Shown piece by piece: positions 1-8,155 of a stretch of 43,910 bases of DNA. Position numbers and translations under genes: made by a program. Each line of letters opens with the position of its first letter. Position 1 is the stretch's first letter. Below the pieces are notes generated by a model that was given only the letters and a program-made list of their open reading frames with translations, ran no database searches and had not been told where the DNA came from. Origin of the DNA: Arthrobacter sp. Br18 (lineage in GTDB: Bacteria; Actinomycetota; Actinomycetes; Actinomycetales; Micrococcaceae); NCBI RefSeq assembly GCF_000520555.1, contig NZ_KI914857.1, positions 102,432-146,341 on the forward strand, read 5' to 3'.

Positions 1-38
1 GGCCGGGAGCCGCCGATCAGCGGATTCTCAACGCTCAC
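1..38 (-). CDS. purQ: Phosphoribosylformylglycinamidine synthase subunit PurQ (5' end only)
   Basis: Only the first 12 or so codons are inside the window. A GTG at 38-36 overlaps the purS stop codon as GTGA, and the reading begins MSVENPLIGGSRP before the edge. This resembles the short N-terminal lead found before the glutaminase domain in PurQ of Arthrobacter-type bacteria. PurQ supplies ammonia from glutamine to the PurL synthase, with PurS as the bridging subunit, in the fourth step of purine synthesis. The identification rests mainly on the translationally coupled position after purS, the usual order in Gram-positives. Confidence 0.72.
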   Translation of the reverse strand, partial: MSVENPLIGGSR

Positions 39-295
39 TGCGCGTCCTCGTCGATGACCTCCACGCGGGTGACGTCTTCGATCACCGGGTTCGACAGGAG
101 TGTCGTCGCAGCCTGGCGTGCCTGCTCGAGTACCTCGGCGGTCACCTCGCCCTCGACCGTGAGCTCGAAGCGCTTTCCCTGGCGGACACCGGCGAAACCG
201 GTGAGGCCGAGCCGCGGGAGTGCCCCGGCAATGGCTTTGCCCTGTGGGTCAAGGATCTCGGGCTTGGGCATGACGTCGACGACAATCCGGGGCAT
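35..295 (-). CDS. purS: Phosphoribosylformylglycinamidine synthase subunit PurS
   Basis: An 86-residue protein of normal PurS length. The N-terminal strand MPRIVVDVMPKPEILDPQG and the later RQGKRFEL and NPVIEDVTRVEV segments are typical of the family, a small ferredoxin-like subunit that dimerises and links PurQ to the small-type PurL in FGAR amidation. The ATG at 295 has an AGGAG ribosome site at about 303-307. The stop overlaps the purQ GTG, so the two are probably translated together. The upstream 197 bases have a possible -10 (TAGACT, minus strand, 404-409) and a 6-bp hairpin (TGCTGG/CCAGCA, 321-337) in the presumed leader. I do not recognise a riboswitch there. Confidence 0.93.
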   Translation of the reverse strand: MPRIVVDVMPKPEILDPQGKAIAGALPRLGLTGFAGVRQGKRFELTVEGEVTAEVLEQARQAATTLLSNPVIEDVTRVEVIDEDAQ

Positions 296-320
296 CCGGC
301 AACTCCTGTGGGGCGGCGAG

Positions 321-409
321 TGCTGGGATTACCAGCATTAAATGCGGTAGCCCGGAAGTGCCGTCTTACGCTGGTGGACAGCGCTCCGCGAGCTTGCCAT
401 ACAAGTCTA
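321..409 (-). promoter_or_regulatory. Possible purSQ promoter and leader hairpin
   Basis: On the minus strand TAGACT (409-404) fits the actinobacterial TANNNT -10 pattern and would give a leader of about 100 bases. The leader contains a short hairpin, TGCTGG/CCAGCA with a 5-base loop (321-337). No convincing -35 and no known purine riboswitch or PurR box is seen, so this is a weak prediction. Confidence 0.25.
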
Positions 410-492
410 TTGCACATCGTTCCCGGGCATCGACGTGAGGATTCCAGGCGGCAGCGCGCGTACGGAGCCTGAACCTGCCTATCCGGACCTGC

Positions 493-1050
493 CTATGTTG
501 CGCCGCCGGTGCCGAGGATGCTCCGGACGGCGTTCCATCGCGAGATCTCGCAGCCGTCCGTCAGTGCGAATGACGCAAGGATCTGCGTGCCGTCGACCGT
601 GCCGGTAATCGAGGCGGTCTGCGGTCCTCCGTACTGCTGCGTACAGGCGACGTTCCTGTCCGGCAGGGCGTTGAAGAAGGACGCCCCGAGGCTTGCCACC
701 GTGGCGCAGGCCTCCTCGGCGTTGGGCAGGGTGGTGTTCGGACCCGGTGTGGCACTGGAGCATTCAAGGACATACCGAACCGGCTCTGCGGTGTCGGACT
801 GCCGGATCTCGACGGTGAGGAGAGTGCTTGCCTGGGCACCAGGGGCGGAAGGATCTGCCGGCGACGGCGTAGACGGCATGGCGGACGACTCCTGAGGGGT
901 TGGGCTGTGTGTGGGACTCCGGGGTGCATCCGGCTCTGCGGGAGCACCGGCGGGAGCGCCGCAGGCCGCGAGGCCGAGCGTCAGAGTGAGGACGGTGAGC
1001 GCAATCCCGCGCCGCAGAATCCGTGCGGGCTGCGTGTGGACGCGATCCAT
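493..1050 (-). CDS. Lipoprotein with a subtilisin-inhibitor-like (SSI) domain
   Basis: A 185-residue lipoprotein. Residues 11-30 form a signal peptide ending in the lipobox LAAC, with Cys30 as the lipidation site. A Pro/Ser/Ala-rich spacer (31-72) follows, then a globular domain with four cysteines at 97, 115, 136 and 167. Their spacing (18, 21, 31) closely follows the two disulfides of Streptomyces subtilisin inhibitor (about 15, 21, 30). The segments around them (ECSS, EACATV, CTQQY, TVDG, GCEI) align with SSI blocks. The residue at the SSI P1 position would be Gln138 rather than Met or Lys, so inhibitory activity is uncertain. A strong GAGGAGG site precedes the ATG. A secreted subtilase lies about 1.1 kb away. 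The SSI assignment is by motif recognition. Confidence 0.75.
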   Translation of the reverse strand: MDRVHTQPARILRRGIALTVLTLTLGLAACGAPAGAPAEPDAPRSPTHSPTPQESSAMPSTPSPADPSAPGAQASTLLTVEIRQSDTAEPVRYVLECSSATPGPNTTLPNAEEACATVASLGASFFNALPDRNVACTQQYGGPQTASITGTVDGTQILASFALTDGCEISRWNAVRSILGTGGAT

Positions 1051-1075
1051 GGGCCTCCTCGTTGCACTTTCGTTC

Positions 1076-1102
1076 AGCCTAGCTTCTGGCCTGCAAGCTC
1101 AA
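1076..1102 (-). promoter_or_regulatory. Candidate promoter of the SSI-like lipoprotein gene
   Basis: On the minus strand TTGAGC (1102-1097) and TAGGCT (1081-1076) are separated by 15 bases. Transcription would begin near 1069, giving a leader of about 18 bases that carries the GAGGAGG ribosome site. The lipoprotein gene can therefore be expressed independently of the gene upstream of it. Confidence 0.4.
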
Positions 1103-1989
1103 CCTCCTGCAAGGTCAACCGCCTGCTCGAGTTCAGCGAGGAGCCGGCGCCGGAGTTCCTGAGACTCCATGGCGAAGGCGCGCTGCTCACGGACATACTC
1201 GGCCTTGCCCTCCGGAAGTTCGATCCGGATCGGCGCAAGTCCCCACCGGGTGAGGTCGTAGGGAGATGCGCGCATGTCCATGGCCCGGATGCGCCAGGAG
1301 AGTTCGAAGCAGTTCAGGACGATCCCGCTCGACAGCAGGGGTGTCAGCTTGTACGCCCACTTGTAAAGGTCCATGTTCGCGTGCAGGCACCCGGGTTGTT
1401 CGAGGTGCCGCTGGTTCTCACGTGTCGGCGTGAGCTCATTGAGCGGGGCCGCCTCGGGTGCGTAGAAGCGGAAGGCATCGAAGTGGGTGCAGCGGATTTT
1501 CTCACCTTCGACGACGCCGTCCGTCCCTTTCGCGCCCAGCCTCAGCTCAAGGTACTCATGGCGCACTCCGTTGAGTTCGGAACGATAGGCCATTGCCCAC
1601 TCATGGAGGCCGAAGCAGCCGTACTGCGCCGGACGCGCTGCTGTCCCGGACAGGATGGTGCGGGTGAAATCGACCGTCGACTGGCGGTCGCGAAGGAAGG
1701 CTGCGACATCGACGCCCGCTCCGCCGCCGTCGTGGGTGTAGTACTTCCACCCCGCGCGCTCCAGTGCCGCGTTCCCCGCCAACCTCACGCCGGCCCCGGG
1801 GTGCCACCGCAGCAGCTGCCCCGGTTTCAGGTTGTAGTAGGTGAAGAGGAAGTCCTCGACGGGATGCTTCGCGCCGGTGGAGCGGCGGAGCAGATACGGC
1901 TCGGTGAACCTGCGGACACGTGCCTGATGGGCCTCCTGGAGTGGGACCCACTCCGTTTCGGAAGAGAGCGTGGCGTGGTGCAGGGGCAT
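1099..1989 (-). CDS. Conserved actinobacterial protein, often labelled 3-methyladenine DNA glycosylase
   Basis: A soluble protein of 296 residues from the ATG at 1989. A TTG at 2034 would add 15 residues, and the best ribosome-site match (GGAGG, 1991-1995) is too close to the ATG to decide between them. Recognisable blocks are HPVEDFLFTYYNLKPGQLLRW, GWKYYTHDGG, CFGLHEWAMAY and GCLHANMDLYKWAYKL. I recall this family in many actinobacteria under the name 3-methyladenine DNA glycosylase, but I see no helix-hairpin-helix with catalytic Asp and no AAG-type fold signature. The name is best treated as unproven. Conserved His, Cys and Tyr residues suggest an enzyme or metal site. Confidence 0.7.
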   Translation of the reverse strand: MPLHHATLSSETEWVPLQEAHQARVRRFTEPYLLRRSTGAKHPVEDFLFTYYNLKPGQLLRWHPGAGVRLAGNAALERAGWKYYTHDGGGAGVDVAAFLRDRQSTVDFTRTILSGTAARPAQYGCFGLHEWAMAYRSELNGVRHEYLELRLGAKGTDGVVEGEKIRCTHFDAFRFYAPEAAPLNELTPTRENQRHLEQPGCLHANMDLYKWAYKLTPLLSSGIVLNCFELSWRIRAMDMRASPYDLTRWGLAPIRIELPEGKAEYVREQRAFAMESQELRRRLLAELEQAVDLAGG

Positions 1990-2088
1990 TCCTCCATTAT
2001 CACCCTCCCGGATTTCCGCACCGGTCGGCAACAATTTGCTCGAGACTTCCGCTTTTCCCTAGGCGGACGGTGTTGCCTAGGGTAAGTT

Positions 2089-2122
2089 TGTGACCGCTGT
2101 GACGCTTGTGACCGTAGTCACA
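2089..2122 (+). promoter_or_regulatory. TGTGAC repeat array and CRP/GlxR-like palindrome before the subtilase
   Basis: TGTGAC occurs at 2089, 2098 and 2107, an exact 9-base step. The third copy is the left arm of a perfect palindrome, TGTGACCGTAGTCACA (2107-2122), which fits the CRP/GlxR pattern TGTGA-N6-TCACA. The array lies 78-111 bases before the subtilase ATG at 2200. The match to CRP-family sites is seen in the sequence. Regulation by such a protein is inferred. Confidence 0.5.
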
Positions 2123-2199
2123 CGGTGTGTCCTATCCAGGAGTTCCAGCATGAGGGGATCGGCGATGCCGCGCCCGCACTGACGAAAGGCATTTTTCCT

Positions 2200-5100
2200 A
2201 TGACACGACAAGGTCAAGCCGTGCTGCGGAGCTCCAGGCTCCGCGCAGCCACGGCCATTGCTTTGGGGTTGCCGTTACTGATGGCATCGGCCTCGCTGGC
2301 CCCGGCCGCGATCGCGGCACCGGCGCCCCTGCAGACCGCGCCAGAGCTCCAGGGCGCCGAAAGTTTTGAGGACGGGTCCTACATTGTGATGCTGCAGGAG
2401 CATCCGCTGGCTTCCTACGACGGGGGAACCGAGGGAATCGCGGCTACGAAGCCCGGCAAGGGCGAGAAGCTGAACCTGGCTTCCCCGAACGCGCGGGCCT
2501 ACGAAGCGCGGCTGAAGCAGAAGCAGCAGGACGTCGCGGCGGCCGTCGGGATCGAGGCTAACTCCTCCTACACCGTCGCCCTGAATGGCTTTTCCGCAGA
2601 ACTGACGGCGGGCCAGGCAGCGCAGTTGGCCAAGAACCCCGACGTCTACGCCGTGGCGCCCAACGTGCAGAACAGCCCCGACTACTCAAGCACCGAGTTC
2701 CTTGGCCTTCCGGGTGAGGACGGCGTGTGGGCCAACCAGTTCGGCGGTGCTGAAAACGCGGGCAAGGGCACTGTTGTCGGTGTCATCGACACCGGCTACC
2801 GGCCGGAGAATGCATTCCTGACGGGAGAACCGGTCCAGCCCCTTGAGGGCACCCCGGTGGTCGGAGAACCATATCGGACTCCGGATGGCGGGATCGCCAT
2901 GCTCAAGGCGGACGGCACCACATTCCTGGGCGAGTGCGAAGTCGGCGAGGACTTCGACGGCACCGCGTGTAACTCGAAGGTCCTCAGTGCCCGCTACTAC
3001 GCGGACGATTTCCTCAACTTCGCCACCCCCTCGGCGGCCGAGGTCATCTCGCCGCTGGATATTGATTCCCACGGCACACACACCGCCTCGACGGCCGCAG
3101 GCAACGCTGACGTCCCGGTGTCCGTCGACGGACGCGACTTCGGCAACGGCGCCGGCGTCGCCCCCGCGGCGGCAGTGTCGGTCTACAAGGTCTGCTGGGA
3201 AAACGCAGCGGCAACGGGCGGTTGCTACACCTCCGCCTCGGTGGCGGCGATCGAGCAGTCGATCATCGACGGCGTGGACGTCCTGAACTATTCCATCTCG
3301 GGAAACACCAATTCCACCACCGATCCCGTGGCCATGGCATTCCTGTCGGCGGCATCCGCGGGAATCTTCGTGTCAGCGTCGGCCGGTAACTCCGGCCCGA
3401 CCGCGAGCACGGTGAACCACAGTTCTCCCTGGCTGACCACGGTGGCCGCCAGCACCTTCTCCCACGAGCTCCAGGGCACGGTCGAGCTCTCGGACGGCAC
3501 CAAGTACCGGGGCGCTTCAGTCATGAACCGTGAGGTTCCCCAGACCGCCGTCGTGCTCGCCGCCAACGCGGGCCGTGAGGGCGCGTCTGCCTCGCAGGTC
3601 GCCCTGTGCACGCCGGGCACCCTCGATCCGGCGAAGGTCTCCGGCAAGATCGTGGTCTGTGACCGCGGAGTCATCGACCGTACATTCAAGAGCGCCGCCG
3701 TGCTGGAAGCCGACGGCGTGGGCATGGTCCTGGTGAACCTGACTCCGGGATCGCTCGATCTCGACCTGCATTCAGTGCCCACCGTCCACATCGACGGCGG
3801 TGCCATCAAGGAAAAGCTCGCGGCGAACCCCGCGCTCACCGCTGCGCTGATCGATGAGGACACTACCGGCCTTCCCACTTCGCCTGATCCCCAGGTCGCG
3901 GCGTTCTCCTCGCGCGGGCCGTCACTCGCCGTGAACTCCGACCTGCTGAAGCCCGATGTGGCAGCACCCGGCGTCAATGTGCTGGCTGGCATCTCCCCGG
4001 TAGGCACGGGCGAGAACTACGGATTCCTCTCCGGAACCTCCATGGCCGCTCCCCAGGTTGCCGGGCTCGGAGCCCTCGTCCTGGCGAAGAACCCGGCCTG
4101 GTCACCGGCGGCCGTGAAATCCGCCCTCATGACCACCGCCGGCGACCTCGTCAATGAGGACGGCAGCACCAACGAGGACCTTTTCGCCACCGGAGCAGGA
4201 CATGTGAACACGGCAGGCCTGCTCAACCCGGGTCTCGTGTACGACGCGGATGCCGATCACTGGAACGGCTTCCTCCAAAGCCTCGGAGCGGAGCTCGGAC
4301 TGAACAAGAAGCAGGTTGTGGAGGCACGGGATGTCAACGTGCCGTCCTTCGCGGTGGGTAACCTCACCGGCAAGGTCACCGTTACCCGCACCGTCACCGC
4401 CACCGCACCCGGCAGCTACACCGCCAGTGTTGACGTTCCCGGGATCGACGCACGCGTTTCCCCCGCGAAGCTGAACTTCCGGGCAGCAGGGGAATCGAAG
4501 GAATTCAAGGTCACTTTCGAGAATCGGACGGCGGCACTTGACGCATTCGCCATGGGCCACCTCACCTGGACCGAGAGCAAGGGGACCACGGTCACCTCGC
4601 CGGTCACGGTGCGTCCGGTCACTGCCGTGGCCCCCGCCTCCGTTGCACTGACCTCCGCCGAGGGCACCGGATCCGGGACCTTCAACGTGGTGTCGGGAAC
4701 CGACGGCACAGTTCCCATGACCGTGAAGGGCCTCGCCGGGGCGAACCGCAGCGACATCGAACTGGTGCCGGGCGACCCCAACTACTTCGAGACGGATGCC
4801 AGCAACAACGTCAGTGAAGTGGTTGTCCCCGCGGGAACGTCACTCGCGAAGTTCGCAGTGAACGCAGCCGACACCGCTGACGACTTCGACCTGTTCATCG
4901 TCACGCCACGGAACGAGCTCCTGTCGGCAGCAACAGCTTCCGCCAGCGAGGCGCTCGTGCTGAACAACCCGATTCCGGGCACTTACCGGATCGTCGCCAG
5001 CCTGTACAGCACAACCGACAACGGTGCCGGAACAGGCACCGTCGAGTCCACGGTCCTGGCCGGGGACGAGGGGAACATGACCGTCAGCCCCAACCCGCTG

Positions 5101-5313
5101 AAGGTCAAGAACGGCAAGGAGTCCCAGGTCACCGTCTCCTGGAGCGGCCTTGAACCGGGCAACTACGTGGGACGTATCGAATTCGGTACCGGGTCCGCGA
5201 CCGCCGTCAGCCTCACCGTTGGTGCCGATGGAAGCGCAACCGCCGCTTCCACCGAAGCCACGGTCGTGGTGGACGGTGGAGCTCCCGCCGTCGAAGGTTC
5301 ACTGCTCCGCTAG
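2200..5313 (+). CDS. Secreted S8 subtilase with I9 propeptide, PA and C-terminal Ig-like domains
   Basis: A 1037-residue exported serine protease. Domains in order: signal peptide (1 to about 40), inhibitor I9 propeptide (about 59-155), and a peptidase S8 domain with Asp197 (VIDTGY), His291 (DSHGTH), oxyanion Asn397 (SAGNSG) and Ser614 (SGTSMAAP). A protease-associated (PA) insert lies at about 440-555. A fibronectin-III-like domain (about 715-810) and a pre-peptidase C-terminal-like region (about 887-945, DFDLFIVTP) follow. All catalytic residues are present. There is no LPXTG or membrane anchor, so it should be released or loosely wall-bound. The ATG at 2200 was chosen because it begins the signal peptide and has GAAAGG at 2183-2188. 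The frame stays open to 2125. It probably degrades external protein for nutrition. An SSI-like lipoprotein gene is nearby. Confidence 0.93.
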   Translation: MTRQGQAVLRSSRLRAATAIALGLPLLMASASLAPAAIAAPAPLQTAPELQGAESFEDGSYIVMLQEHPLASYDGGTEGIAATKPGKGEKLNLASPNARAYEARLKQKQQDVAAAVGIEANSSYTVALNGFSAELTAGQAAQLAKNPDVYAVAPNVQNSPDYSSTEFLGLPGEDGVWANQFGGAENAGKGTVVGVIDTGYRPENAFLTGEPVQPLEGTPVVGEPYRTPDGGIAMLKADGTTFLGECEVGEDFDGTACNSKVLSARYYADDFLNFATPSAAEVISPLDIDSHGTHTASTAAGNADVPVSVDGRDFGNGAGVAPAAAVSVYKVCWENAAATGGCYTSASVAAIEQSIIDGVDVLNYSISGNTNSTTDPVAMAFLSAASAGIFVSASAGNSGPTASTVNHSSPWLTTVAASTFSHELQGTVELSDGTKYRGASVMNREVPQTAVVLAANAGREGASASQVALCTPGTLDPAKVSGKIVVCDRGVIDRTFKSAAVLEADGVGMVLVNLTPGSLDLDLHSVPTVHIDGGAIKEKLAANPALTAALIDEDTTGLPTSPDPQVAAFSSRGPSLAVNSDLLKPDVAAPGVNVLAGISPVGTGENYGFLSGTSMAAPQVAGLGALVLAKNPAWSPAAVKSALMTTAGDLVNEDGSTNEDLFATGAGHVNTAGLLNPGLVYDADADHWNGFLQSLGAELGLNKKQVVEARDVNVPSFAVGNLTGKVTVTRTVTATAPGSYTASVDVPGIDARVSPAKLNFRAAGESKEFKVTFENRTAALDAFAMGHLTWTESKGTTVTSPVTVRPVTAVAPASVALTSAEGTGSGTFNVVSGTDGTVPMTVKGLAGANRSDIELVPGDPNYFETDASNNVSEVVVPAGTSLAKFAVNAADTADDFDLFIVTPRNELLSAATASASEALVLNNPIPGTYRIVASLYSTTDNGAGTGTVESTVLAGDEGNMTVSPNPLKVKNGKESQVTVSWSGLEPGNYVGRIEFGTGSATAVSLTVGADGSATAASTEATVVVDGGAPAVEGSLLR

Positions 5314-5344
5314 GGGAACCTGACGAACAGGATTTTCCGGCAAA

Positions 5345-5378
5345 GGAGGGACCGGCAGCCACGGCTGCCGGTCCCTCC
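5345..5378 (+). terminator. Strong hairpin terminator after the subtilase
   Basis: A perfect 15-bp GC-rich stem (5345-5359 with 5364-5378) with a 4-base loop, 32 bases after the subtilase stop. There is no U-tract, as is common in actinobacteria. Confidence 0.85.
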
Positions 5379-5403
5379 CGCCTTCCCGTGGCCGCCGGTG
5401 CAC

Positions 5404-5409
5404 TAAGCT
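5404..5409 (+). promoter_or_regulatory. Candidate -10 element of the 80-residue protein gene
   Basis: TAAGCT fits the TANNNT pattern. A start near 5416 would give a leader of about 26 bases containing GGAAAGG (5425-5431) before the ATG at 5442. No clear -35 is seen. Confidence 0.35.
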
Positions 5410-5441
5410 GGAAGTGCTCTCCGTGGAAAGGCGCAGCCAGA

Positions 5442-5684
5442 ATGGACATGAATCCGGTCAACAGGAATGACGATCAGGCAAAGCCGGGCATGGTCGAGCG
5501 CTTCATGAAGGTCACCGGCAAGGCGCGGGTATTTTTCGGACCGGCGCAGTCGAGCGCTCTGGACCATCCCATGACGGCGGAGAACGAAGCGTTGCTCAAA
5601 CAACAGCATTCCGAGGCAGGGCAGTGGGAAACGGTGACGCGTGCCGACGGCAGCACGTACATCGTTCCGCGCCGAATCCGATAG
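5442..5684 (+). CDS. Small conserved protein of unknown function
   Basis: An 80-residue soluble, basic protein. The ATG at 5442 has GGAAAGG 10 bases upstream, and reading from there starts MDMNPVNRND. The central segment VERFMKVTGKARVFFGPAQ and the C-terminal WETVTRADGSTYIVPRR look structured, with a basic tail. No signal peptide, membrane segment or known motif is seen. It has its own promoter-like element after a strong terminator and ends convergently with lysC, which suggests a free-standing gene. I recall similar short proteins in Arthrobacter but no function. Confidence 0.7.
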   Translation: MDMNPVNRNDDQAKPGMVERFMKVTGKARVFFGPAQSSALDHPMTAENEALLKQQHSEAGQWETVTRADGSTYIVPRRIR

Positions 5685-5710
5685 GCCCCGCCGTGCGCCC
5701 GGCCGGAAAG

Positions 5711-7009
5711 CTAGCGGCCCGAGCCTGCGTACACCGTGGCGGCAGCGTCCCCGTCGAGCTCGAAAGCCGCGTGGACTGCGCGAACCGCAGTGTCCAGCAG
5801 ATCGGCGCTCGTCACCACTGAGATACGTATCTCCGACGTCGAGATCATGTCGATATTGACGCCCGCATCGGACAGGGCCCGGAAGAACCGGTACGACACC
5901 CCGGGATTGGACCGCATTCCTGCTCCGATCAAGGAAAGCTTGCCGATCTTCTCGTTGTAGTCGACGGCTTCGTACCCCACCCGGGCCTGCGCCTCTCCGA
6001 GTGCCGCGAGTGCGGCGGCTCCGTCCACGATGGGGAGGGTGAAGGAAATGTCGGTGCGGCCCGATCCATGCGTGGAGACGTTCTGGACGATCATGTCGAT
6101 GTTCGTGTGAGCGCCCGCCACGATCCCGAAGATTTCGGCGGCCTTGCCGGGAATGTCCGGCACCCCGACGACTGTGACTTTGGCCTCCGAGCGATCGTGC
6201 GCCACTCCCGAAATGATTGGCTGTTCCAAGGGTTCTCCCTCTTGAATCGTGGTCTGGTCGTCGGGGCTGGGCAGTACCCAGGTTCCCTCATGGTGGCTGA
6301 AGGAGGACCGCACGTGAAGAGGCACCCCGAACCGGCGGGCGTATTCGACGCAGCGCAGATGCAGGATCTTTGCGCCGGATGCTGCCATCTCAAGCATCTC
6401 CTGGCTGGAGATGGTATCGATTTTCCGGGCGGACGGCACGACGCGCGGGTCGGCCGTATAGACGCCGTCGACGTCGGTATAGATTTCGCAGACGTCCGCT
6501 TTGAGGGCGGCAGCCAGGGCGACGGCGGTGGTGTCCGATCCTCCGCGTCCGAGCGTCGTGATGTCATTGCTGTCACGGCTCATTCCCTGGAAGCCGGCCA
6601 CGATGGCGACGTCGCCCTTCTCAATCGCTGTGCGGATCCGGTGGGGTGAAACATCGATGATTCGGGCCTTGCCGTGGATGGCATCCGTGATCATCCCGGC
6701 CTGGCTTCCGGTGAAGGACTGCGCTGAAGCTCCGAGGGCGTTGATGGCCATCGCAAGGAGGGCCATGGAGATCCGCTCCCCGGCGCTGAGCAGCATGTCC
6801 ATTTCACGGGCATGCGGGGCATTCGACACCTGGGCGGCCAGATCGAGGAGTTCGTCCGTGCTGTCACCCATTGCGGAGACGACCACGACGACCTGGTTGC
6901 CTCGGGCCTGCGTGTCGACGACCCGGCGGGCCACGCGCTTGATGCCCTCGGCATCCGCGACCGAGGATCCGCCGAACTTTTGAACTATGAAGCCCATGCG
7001 CTCACTCAC
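5711..7009 (-). CDS. lysC: Aspartate kinase
   Basis: A 432-residue aspartokinase of normal length for the monofunctional, lysine/threonine-sensitive type. The N-terminal kinase signature is [11 protein letters not shown], with [16 protein letters not shown] and [15 protein letters not shown] in the catalytic domain. Two ACT domains follow (about 265-415), ending with [18 protein letters not shown] and EIRISVVTS. It phosphorylates aspartate at the entry to lysine, threonine, methionine and diaminopimelate synthesis. The start could be the GTG at 7009 or the ATG at 6997, and neither has a strong ribosome site. The aspartate-semialdehyde dehydrogenase gene that often follows lysC is not here: the next gene is convergent. 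Confidence 0.95.
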   Translation of the reverse strand: MSERMGFIVQKFGGSSVADAEGIKRVARRVVDTQARGNQVVVVVSAMGDSTDELLDLAAQVSNAPHAREMDMLLSAGERISMALLAMAINALGASAQSFTGSQAGMITDAIHGKARIIDVSPHRIRTAIEKGDVAIVAGFQGMSRDSNDITTLGRGGSDTTAVALAAALKADVCEIYTDVDGVYTADPRVVPSARKIDTISSQEMLEMAASGAKILHLRCVEYARRFGVPLHVRSSFSHHEGTWVLPSPDDQTTIQEGEPLEQPIISGVAHDRSEAKVTVVGVPDIPGKAAEIFGIVAGAHTNIDMIVQNVSTHGSGRTDISFTLPIVDGAAALAALGEAQARVGYEAVDYNEKIGKLSLIGAGMRSNPGVSYRFFRALSDAGVNIDMISTSEIRISVVTSADLLDTAVRAVHAAFELDGDAAATVYAGSGR

Positions 7010-7210
7010 CGATCATTGACATTGAGTTGACGGTGCCCAACCCGGATAGTTTTCAAATCTGCGATCCGACCAGCACGGCTCCCCTGGCGACCGATGCGGC
7101 CGTCCGGGGGTCATGCCGGATGCGGACGGGACACCGTGCAAGTCTAACGGTGGGACCGGAAGCCCCTAAATCCTGGGTCGGATTGCAGGGACGGGAAGGT
7201 GCCTTTCCGT

Positions 7211-7216
7211 TATGGT
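7211..7216 (+). promoter_or_regulatory. Candidate -10 element giving a leaderless ABC transporter mRNA
   Basis: TATGGT ends 6 bases before the ATG at 7223, so the transcript would begin at or beside the A of the start codon. No ribosome site is present at the expected place, which fits leaderless translation. Confidence 0.45.
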
Positions 7217-7222
7217 CAAGCT

Positions 7223-8155
7223 ATGACCAACGAACATGGGGGAATCGTTGTCGAGGGTGTCGCACGGAACTTCGGTTCGGTGCAGGCCATCCGACATATC
7301 GACTTCGTGGCCCCGCCCGGTGAAGTGACGGCCCTGATCGGCCCCAACGGTTCGGGGAAGACCACGCTCATGCTCATTCTGGCGTCGCTTCTCGCGCCTG
7401 ACCATGGAACGGTGCGGGTGGGTGGTTTCGACCCGGTGACGCAGACTGCTGCCGTGCGTGGCGCAGTCGGCTGGATGCCTGACACTCTTGGTTTCTGGGA
7501 ATCCCTGACGGCTCTTGAGGTCCTGACGACGCTCGGGGCACTGTATGGCATGCAGCGCGAGCACCGCACGGAGCGGGCACACGAACTGCTGGAGACGGTA
7601 AGCCTTGCGAGTTATTCGACGCAACCCGCGAGAGTGCTGTCCAGGGGGCAGCAGCAAAGGCTGTCCCTGGCGCGGGCCCTCATCCACGATCCGCAGATCC
7701 TGTTGCTCGACGAGCCGGCGTCGGGCCTCGATCCGGGCTCGCGGGTGGACTTGCGGACACTGCTGCGGAAACTCGTTGCCGGGGGCAAGACGGTCGTCGT
7801 GTCGAGTCACGTCCTGTCCGAACTGGACGAGATTGCCGACCGCGCCGTCTTCGTCAGCGGCGGAAAATCCGTTCGAAGCCAAACCATCGACGAAGCAGGC
7901 TCCCAGACCCGCCGCTACTGTGTCCAGGCGGAACCGATGTCAGCTCTTGCTGCAGTATTCGCGCGCCACGGCGTCCGCTTCGTGGAACGCGGCGATTCAC
8001 GGCGCATCGAGTATCAGGTGGAACTGACAGGTACGAAGGAAGCAGCGTGGCTGCTGCGCACCCTCGTGCTGGCCGACGTCGTCGTGACAGCCTTCGCGCC
8101 GGCCGGCGGCGCACTGGAAGAGACCTACATGAGCCTGGAGACGGACAGACGATGA
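7223..8155 (+). CDS. ABC transporter ATP-binding protein (ABC-2 type exporter)
   Basis: A 310-residue ATPase. Walker A is GPNGSGKTT, the signature is LSRGQQQRLSLARAL, Walker B is ILLLDEPASGLDP, and the switch His lies in VVVSSHVLSEL. The first 215 or so residues are the nucleotide-binding domain, and a C-terminal extension of about 90 residues is typical of ABC-2/drug-export ATPases. The ATG at 7223 is preferred over the GTG at 7199 because a -10-like TATGGT sits 6 bases before it, suggesting a leaderless start. The stop overlaps the next gene's ATG (ATGA), so the pair forms one exporter. The substrate cannot be told. The pair lies between recR and lysC. Confidence 0.92.
   Translation: MTNEHGGIVVEGVARNFGSVQAIRHIDFVAPPGEVTALIGPNGSGKTTLMLILASLLAPDHGTVRVGGFDPVTQTAAVRGAVGWMPDTLGFWESLTALEVLTTLGALYGMQREHRTERAHELLETVSLASYSTQPARVLSRGQQQRLSLARALIHDPQILLLDEPASGLDPGSRVDLRTLLRKLVAGGKTVVVSSHVLSELDEIADRAVFVSGGKSVRSQTIDEAGSQTRRYCVQAEPMSALAAVFARHGVRFVERGDSRRIEYQVELTGTKEAAWLLRTLVLADVVVTAFAPAGGALEETYMSLETDRR

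Noticed and set aside
907-2085. A 392-codon plus-strand reading frame
   Set aside because: It is antisense to the SSI-like lipoprotein and the conserved 296-residue gene and shows no domain. High-GC DNA produces such long shadow frames.
7010-7222. Lysine riboswitch before lysC
   Set aside because: The region lacks the conserved L-box elements and the leader is short.
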